DNA from: Hyaloperonospora brassicae
Lineage: Eukaryota; Oomycota; Peronosporomycetes; Peronosporales; Peronosporaceae
Length of the DNA: 64,000 nt
Reading direction: 5' to 3'
Assembly: GCA_947650285.1 (NCBI GenBank)
Contig: CANTFL010000599.1
Coordinates: 1 to 64,000, forward strand
Every line of letters starts with the position of its first letter. The first letter of the stretch is position 1. A model generated the notes under the pieces. The model saw nothing but the letters and a program-made list of their open reading frames with translations. It was not told the DNA's origin and did not search any database. The position numbers and the translations under genes are program-made. Positions 58,907 to 64,000 of this stretch are shown piece after piece.

Positions 58907-60776
58907 ACGCCGATCTGGCATGTACAAGTTCTTAGTGGTCATACGACAAAGACAACTAACAAAGCAATTACGACACGAAACAAACCTGTACAAGATAGAT
59001 GGTGAACGTTTAGGACAACGCCAAACCAAATCCAATCTCCGTGCATAGATTTGAGTACAGCGATCTACAAGGCTGTGCGTTCTAACCATAAGCAACATTG
59101 ACATGTCATAAGGCCGTTACGAATAGCTCATGTTCGTCTAACTAACTGGTACACAAGGTAGTCACGAGATGTGAGAAGAACACACGGGTCGGGGTCATTT
59201 CGTAATAAGTCTGCCAGTCCGGTCACGATGTCAAGTGAATGAACAAGTCGAATCGCCCACAACTCATCCTAGATTGCTATAATCAATAGACAGCAGCCGT
59301 GAGGGACCTCACAACATCAATCAAGCCTATATGTGTAAGATATCGGTTTATTCCAGGATTGTTTTGGATAGAAATCTAACAAGTTTGTGTAATCGACACC
59401 GACAGGCATCCTGGGATCCGCCCATGTGTTGCCCATAACCATCACATGGCAGCAGGAGGATCCGAGTCCATCGGATGAGTTCCAACAGTGGAAAAAGCGG
59501 TGGTGTTTCCTGTGCATGGACTTCAGCGATAGCCGAACGAAGGGTACTAGTGTGTCCAAAATATTGGTGATGAATAAGTAAGTGACTAATATGTACAAGA
59601 GCCGATCTGACACCACCAGACCACCTCGATTGCTCAATCTCTTTCACATAACTACGATGGACATATAAGAAAATGATTGAAATTTGCACATTCTCTTTAG
59701 ATCCCAGGCGTCTATACGTTCGAACGTACAGTATACGTCGTTGGTGCATTCTTACCGTCCAATCTTGGGTTTCATTCGACTGTTCGATCGTGTGGTCCTT
59801 TTTTGATTTCTATCGACAACTTTTCATTTTATGTTTGATCACATTAGAGATTTTCTCTACATGCCATTGATGCTCAACCAAACATCATCGAGGCGTCGTC
59901 GTTCCGCCTGTCATGTAGCACGCCAAAGAGTCGATCATAATTTGCTTCCTGTGCAAGCGATTCACACCAACCTGATTCACACCGGTCTGGTCAAGTATAA
60001 GCGTTATAAGTCCTGTATTGTAGTTGAGAATGGTTTTGTTTGCTTTCACACCGTCACTGTTTCGAAGACCACAAAAACATGCGCAGTTTGACAAGCACAT
60101 TGTGTCAGACAAGATACGGTAACGCCTTTCGCTCCCCACGTAAAACCTTCTTCGCTCTCATTATTCAAAAACAGCAACAACTAGGAATGTGATACGTAGT
60201 CGCTGCATTGCGTGAGGTTTCGCGCGATACATCGACAGGAAAACGTCCAGATGTATTTACATAGCCTGACCATTCCGTGTGAGTTAGTGCAAACGATCGA
60301 AAGTAGATCGCTTACCGAACGTTGACTACGAAAGGTGTAGTCGACGTCACAACTGTTTTGTTTCCCACATTGCTGATACCGATCATCTAGAAACACGCAC
60401 TTCTCGCGCGCGAAATATTGCCGTCTCAGCTCATGTCGATTATCACTTTGCTGCCATCATCTATCATCGTCTCGACAACAACAGAAAAGATGCTGCAAGA
60501 GCAGAAACCGCTCACGTACATGTAACAACATCGAGCACCTGTTGTCCTCGGCATACAATAGAGCGAAAGTAGCGCGCTTGGGTTTTTCGTCGCTTGCTAT
60601 GGCTCGATCTCATGATCGATCGCGAGGCCATTCTTTAACCCAGTTTATCCTTATCAAGAGAGCATCGAGGTTTAGAAACCCTCTCGATAACAATACCAAG
60701 CGACGCCATCCGATCAAAGCGTTTCTACCCGAGACCGTCTTGATTGGCATCGCAAGACGACGACGACGAACACGAT
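58907..60776. other. Gene-poor region upstream of SNAPC3
   Basis: AT-rich DNA between the retrotransposon and the next housekeeping gene. Open frames are all short and without domains. The last few hundred bases should hold the SNAPC3 promoter. No RNA gene was seen. Confidence 0.5.
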
Positions 60777-62177
60777 ATGGACTTTGAAGCGCTCTTTCCG
60801 CCGCTCATATCACAGGACAATGACGACCTGAGCTCCGTTGACATTAGTGTTGATGACATTATCCTTCTGCCCCTCGAAAAAGCTGTGGACAGCGGTATTT
60901 ATCGCGCTCTGCGGCGCTGGAACGAGGGCGACTCGGCGTTAACGGACCAAGCGCTGCCGTATGTCGAGCGAGTCAAAAAGTACCAGCGGATAGCTGCTAT
61001 AGCACTGCAGTCAGACGGCGATTTAAACAGTACGGCAGAAGATGACGAAGATGAAGAAGACGAAGAAGAAGACGAAGAGGAGGAGGAAGAGGAGGAGGAA
61101 GAGACGGGTACTGCGTCGGAAGAAGAGCAGCTGAAAAAAATGGTCGGTCGAGCTGCTGTGGTGGCCAAGCAGAAGGCCGTTGCTGCGGCATTGATCCGAC
61201 AGAAGAGAGAGCGCGAGAGACGGCAGAAAGACGCGAAAGCACAGCGTGTGCGGGTCGACGCCGTGTTTAAGGAACTGGCCGACATTGACGAGCTGAGGGC
61301 CGAGCGCGTGCCGAGTGAGCGGCTGCAGACGTTTGTCGACACGTTCAAGATCAAGAAGAGACGGGTGGCGCAGAAGCGGTCGAGTGCTGATACCGTGACG
61401 GCGCTGAGCTTTGAGTTTGCACGGCCAGTGCCAGATGTGCATGAGCACGAGGAGGACGAGACGGAACCGGCAAAGGAGAAAAACACCGAAGCAAGGGACA
61501 CGGACGTCGACAGGGACTTGATTCTGTGGTTTGACGTGCTGCATCCGAGTAAAGACCCAGCGAAGACGCAGTCGTTCCTCGTGCGACGATCGCAACGGCT
61601 ATCAGAGCTTGTTGACCTTGTTGCATGTGCGTATGACGAAAGGCTGGGTGAGCATGCCAAAGCGTCGAAGCTCTTGTACTTTGGCCAGAAGTTTTTCGTC
61701 GATCGACGGCTGCCAGGAACGCTGGATTACTCAAAGCAGATCGTTCGCTGGATCCAAGCAAAACCGGAGCGCCAGACAAAGTTTGGCACGTTCCCGGATA
61801 ATGACCGAGTGGCTGGTAGCCTTCACACGTCGACCTTTGCGGACTTGCCGCTGCACGTTGACGTGCCTGGGGTGTACATTCACCAGGGCGAGTGTGAACA
61901 CTTGGTGCGACTTCGAGATGCTCGTTTGCCGCATGAGCTTGACTCGCCAAAGAAGGACGGTATGTTTCCAATGCGACTGCCCAATCCCTTGCACCACGCG
62001 CTTCGCAACTGCCTGATATGTCAGCACTACAGCGCCAAGTTTGTGTGCTATGGCGACCGTCTTGCAGTGGTGGACCCGATGTTCTTTTGCGACCGCTGCT
62101 ACCGTGCTGCCCACTATGACGCCAACGGAAATCTGCTCTATGACGACTTTTTGAGCTTCCCTTTTGTCCAAGACTAG
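60777..62177 (+). CDS. SNAPC3: snRNA-activating protein complex subunit 3 (SNAPc50-like)
   Basis: Subunit of the factor that binds the proximal sequence element of snRNA genes and recruits RNA polymerase II or III; nuclear. Intronless, 466 residues; the first ATG (MDFEALF) is used because the frame upstream begins at TTG. An acidic run (about 88-109), nearly all Asp/Glu, is followed by a basic coiled region (IRQKRERERRQKDAKAQRVR). The C-terminal third matches SNAPC3: YIHQGECEHLVRLRDARL, then a zinc finger with Cys412, Cys415, Cys438 and Cys441 (CLICQHYSAKF ... DPMFFCDRCYRAAHYDANGN) and the end LSFPFVQD, like the human AYPYVD. The acidic run may come from GAA/GAG repeat growth. Confidence 0.9.
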   Translation: MDFEALFPPLISQDNDDLSSVDISVDDIILLPLEKAVDSGIYRALRRWNEGDSALTDQALPYVERVKKYQRIAAIALQSDGDLNSTAEDDEDEEDEEEDEEEEEEEEEETGTASEEEQLKKMVGRAAVVAKQKAVAAALIRQKRERERRQKDAKAQRVRVDAVFKELADIDELRAERVPSERLQTFVDTFKIKKRRVAQKRSSADTVTALSFEFARPVPDVHEHEEDETEPAKEKNTEARDTDVDRDLILWFDVLHPSKDPAKTQSFLVRRSQRLSELVDLVACAYDERLGEHAKASKLLYFGQKFFVDRRLPGTLDYSKQIVRWIQAKPERQTKFGTFPDNDRVAGSLHTSTFADLPLHVDVPGVYIHQGECEHLVRLRDARLPHELDSPKKDGMFPMRLPNPLHHALRNCLICQHYSAKFVCYGDRLAVVDPMFFCDRCYRAAHYDANGNLLYDDFLSFPFVQD

Positions 62178-62273
62178 CCGAGGTGTAAGTGCTATCAGCA
62201 TTCATAATTTAAGTGACCACCAACTCAACGCACCGACATGTCTACCAACCTCTGTCAAAAGCAAACGAGCTCG

Positions 62274-63971
62274 TCACGGAAACTTGTCGTGCACGCCGTA
62301 GTCATTAACGGCCGTGCGTGAGGCCTTGGAAAACTTGGTCAGCGCTAGCACGCCGAGGCTGCAGGAAGCACTTACGACAAACATCATGTCGAAATACCGA
62401 TGAAAGACGTTGAACTCGATTTCGCCAAGCACTTCGTCGATTCGCTGACTGCATCAATCCATCGACAAGCACACACAAAACACACCGTCAGTAAGTGCTT
62501 GTAGAATGATATCTCATGCGTTGCCGTACCGGTGCAGCGGGCTGAGATTCATTCGCATGAGGACAAACGAGGAGACGAAATACATTCCCATGAGGTGTGC
62601 TAGCCAGAGTACGACGCTGTTCGATGACACGGTGCTTGAATAGGTGCGAAAAAACTTCAGTAGCGTCACCAAGAAGCCTCGTGTCTGGGTGAAGACAAGA
62701 ATACCGACGAAGCCAAGCGAAGCCACCTCCGACACGAAGCGGATATTCAGCTGCTCCGCCAGTGACGGCCAAATATACAGCAGCTTCTCGACAACGTCAG
62801 TGATCGGATCCTTGTCGCGATTTCGATGAAAGACCACATTTATCGTGCTCATCAACATCTTGTACACACAAAAGGCAGACATCGCGTAGCCAAAACAGTT
62901 GAACACTCGACCCCGCAACGTGCGAGCGCGCAGCGATCTTGCCTGCGCGTCTCGGAGGTCATTTACTTCCAAGAACAGCTCACGTCCCAGACTCTCGAGC
63001 GTCAAGATCTCTGCCTCCAGCCCTTTAATGTACGTCGTGTCGTCTTTTCTGGACGCAAACAACCTCAGTGTCCACGAAATGAACGAGTCAGTCTTGCCTC
63101 CACTTGCCAGAGCATCGTCTTGTCTCCTCCCCGACGCTCTCAATTCCAGTATCAGCCGCTTCTTCTTGACGATCAGGATATCCAGATTATGCCGCAGCCG
63201 CTTTTCGAGAAACTCAATATCTTCTTCTGCCACTCGACGCCAGAAGAAAGTCATGTACTCGTACGGGCAGTTGACGGCCCCAAAGCCCGACAAGAGCGCC
63301 ATGAACACGACACCAAGTAGACTCACGCGACTCACAAAGTTTCGAATGGAGAACAACGCTGCAACACCTGCAGCAAAACAACAAAAGCATCAACAACAAC
63401 AACAGCAACAGCAACAACAAGAAACCTCACATCACTCCACTGGTCACCTCTCCTCGTCGAGATGTTCCTCTTTTTCCCTCGAAAGAAAGCAATATGGCCT
63501 TCCAGCACACGCACCTTCAACTGACTGATGCGGCAGATCTTGTTCCAGGACTCGACCCAGTTTCCAAAAGCCATACAGATACAGCAACAGCGTCGCACTC
63601 GCACTTGCAGCTGCTTGTCTCCTAGCCGCGCCGTACTCTCTCGCGAGCGCATAAAAGAGCGAGAGCGGCAGGATGAGCACCACGAGATACGTCATTGCAA
63701 TGAGATCAACGCGCCAGATCCACTGGCGACTGGCGACGCCCATCACGTCCGTGACTTCGAAGAGGACCATCTGGAAGATGCTGAGCGAGAACGTCAGGGA
63801 CGCTGCAAAGAGCAGTGGCGTGGCGGCGCTGCGCACGGCATAGTCACGGAAGAGCCACGAGGAGAAGAAGAAGCGAGCGAAGAGGAAGAAGAGCAGCCAG
63901 CTGCTTGCGGCAAGGCCCACGTCGCACGACGGCAGGACCCACAGCGCCGCCAGGAGCGACAACTGCGCCAT
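62274..63971 (-). CDS. Golgi pH regulator (GPHR/GPR89) family membrane protein
   Basis: Golgi and ER membrane protein of the GPHR family (anion channel in animals, GTG1/GTG2 in plants). Exons 63971-63515, 63367-62530 and 62448-62274 join in frame to 489 residues, close to the family's 450-470. About nine hydrophobic helices. The signature VSLLGVVFMALLSGFGAVNC, then PYEYMTFFWRRV, then the loop DIEFLEKRLRHNLDILIVKK, is exactly where GPHR has it. The C-terminal block FCVYKMLMSTINVVF, GILVFTQTRGFLVTLLKFF and VLGEIEFNVFHRYFDMMFVV completes the family pattern. The last exon is only found by splicing; without it the frame would stop at 62514 and miss that block. It runs tail to tail with SNAPC3 (96 bp between stops). 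Confidence 0.92.
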
Positions 63972-64000
63972 TCAACAAGTCGTCGAAGCGATTTACGTAA

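Noticed and set aside
58637..59104. 155-codon minus-strand frame starting beyond the 3' LTR
   Set aside because: Mostly LTR sequence read backwards; the same LTR frame is present at the 5' copy, so it is not a separate gene.
61351..62205. 284-codon minus-strand frame
   Set aside because: Antisense shadow of SNAPC3; no domain.
1..64000. tRNA and rRNA genes
   Set aside because: Looked for T-loop words such as GGTTCGAA with matching stems; the one near 8226 has no matching acceptor stem. None supportable.

Overview
The window looks like a plant-pathogen-type oomycete genome (stramenopile; downy mildew or Phytophthora-like). The basis is a plant/oomycete-style alpha-tubulin, short GT-AG introns of about 55-180 bp, compact gene blocks of near-balanced base composition, and AT-rich gene-poor stretches that hold LTR and DNA transposons. 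The assignment rests on overall resemblance; no database search was possible.

Layout. 1-8.1 kb is AT-rich and shows no supportable gene. 8.15-35.5 kb is the main gene block: an unidentified exon cluster; a predicted autophagy ATG1/ULK-type kinase fused to two tandem ATG11/FIP200-type Claw domains (minus strand); an unidentified gene; a myristoylatable RNF141-like RING E3; a J-domain membrane protein; a membrane-anchored GFA/CENP-V-domain protein; a polytopic membrane protein; an F-box/JmjC (JMJD6-type) oxygenase; alpha-tubulin; a VTI1-type Qb-SNARE; the Mediator kinase-module subunit MED13; and an Xaa-Pro dipeptidase. 35.5-60.7 kb is gene-poor and AT-rich. It holds a dead pogo/Tigger transposon with TA target duplication (38.97-41.08 kb), a truncated MULE between 58-bp inverted repeats (46.76-47.77 kb), a GC-rich island with a hairpin (50.3-50.9 kb), and a full 7.6-kb chromodomain Ty3/gypsy retrotransposon with 473-bp LTRs (51.35-58.91 kb). 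That element carries an intact 433-codon antisense ORF although its gag-pol is broken in many places. 60.8-64 kb returns to housekeeping genes: SNAPC3 (snRNA-gene transcription) and the Golgi pH regulator GPHR, arranged tail to tail.

No shared pathway or operon is evident; these are independent eukaryotic housekeeping genes. The most notable candidate is the kinase-Claw fusion at 9.27-12.16 kb. Eleven exons read from the sequence join in a single frame to a 696-residue protein, which would put the autophagy-initiating kinase and the cargo-receptor-binding Claw in one chain. Second is the retrotransposon's intact antisense ORF. Third is an alpha-tubulin whose lysine-40 acetylation site is gone.

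Splice sites were chosen by eye from GT-AG signals, reading phase and family resemblance. Several open frames in this window begin only at GTG or TTG codons; where that occurs the first in-frame ATG or an upstream exon was used instead.
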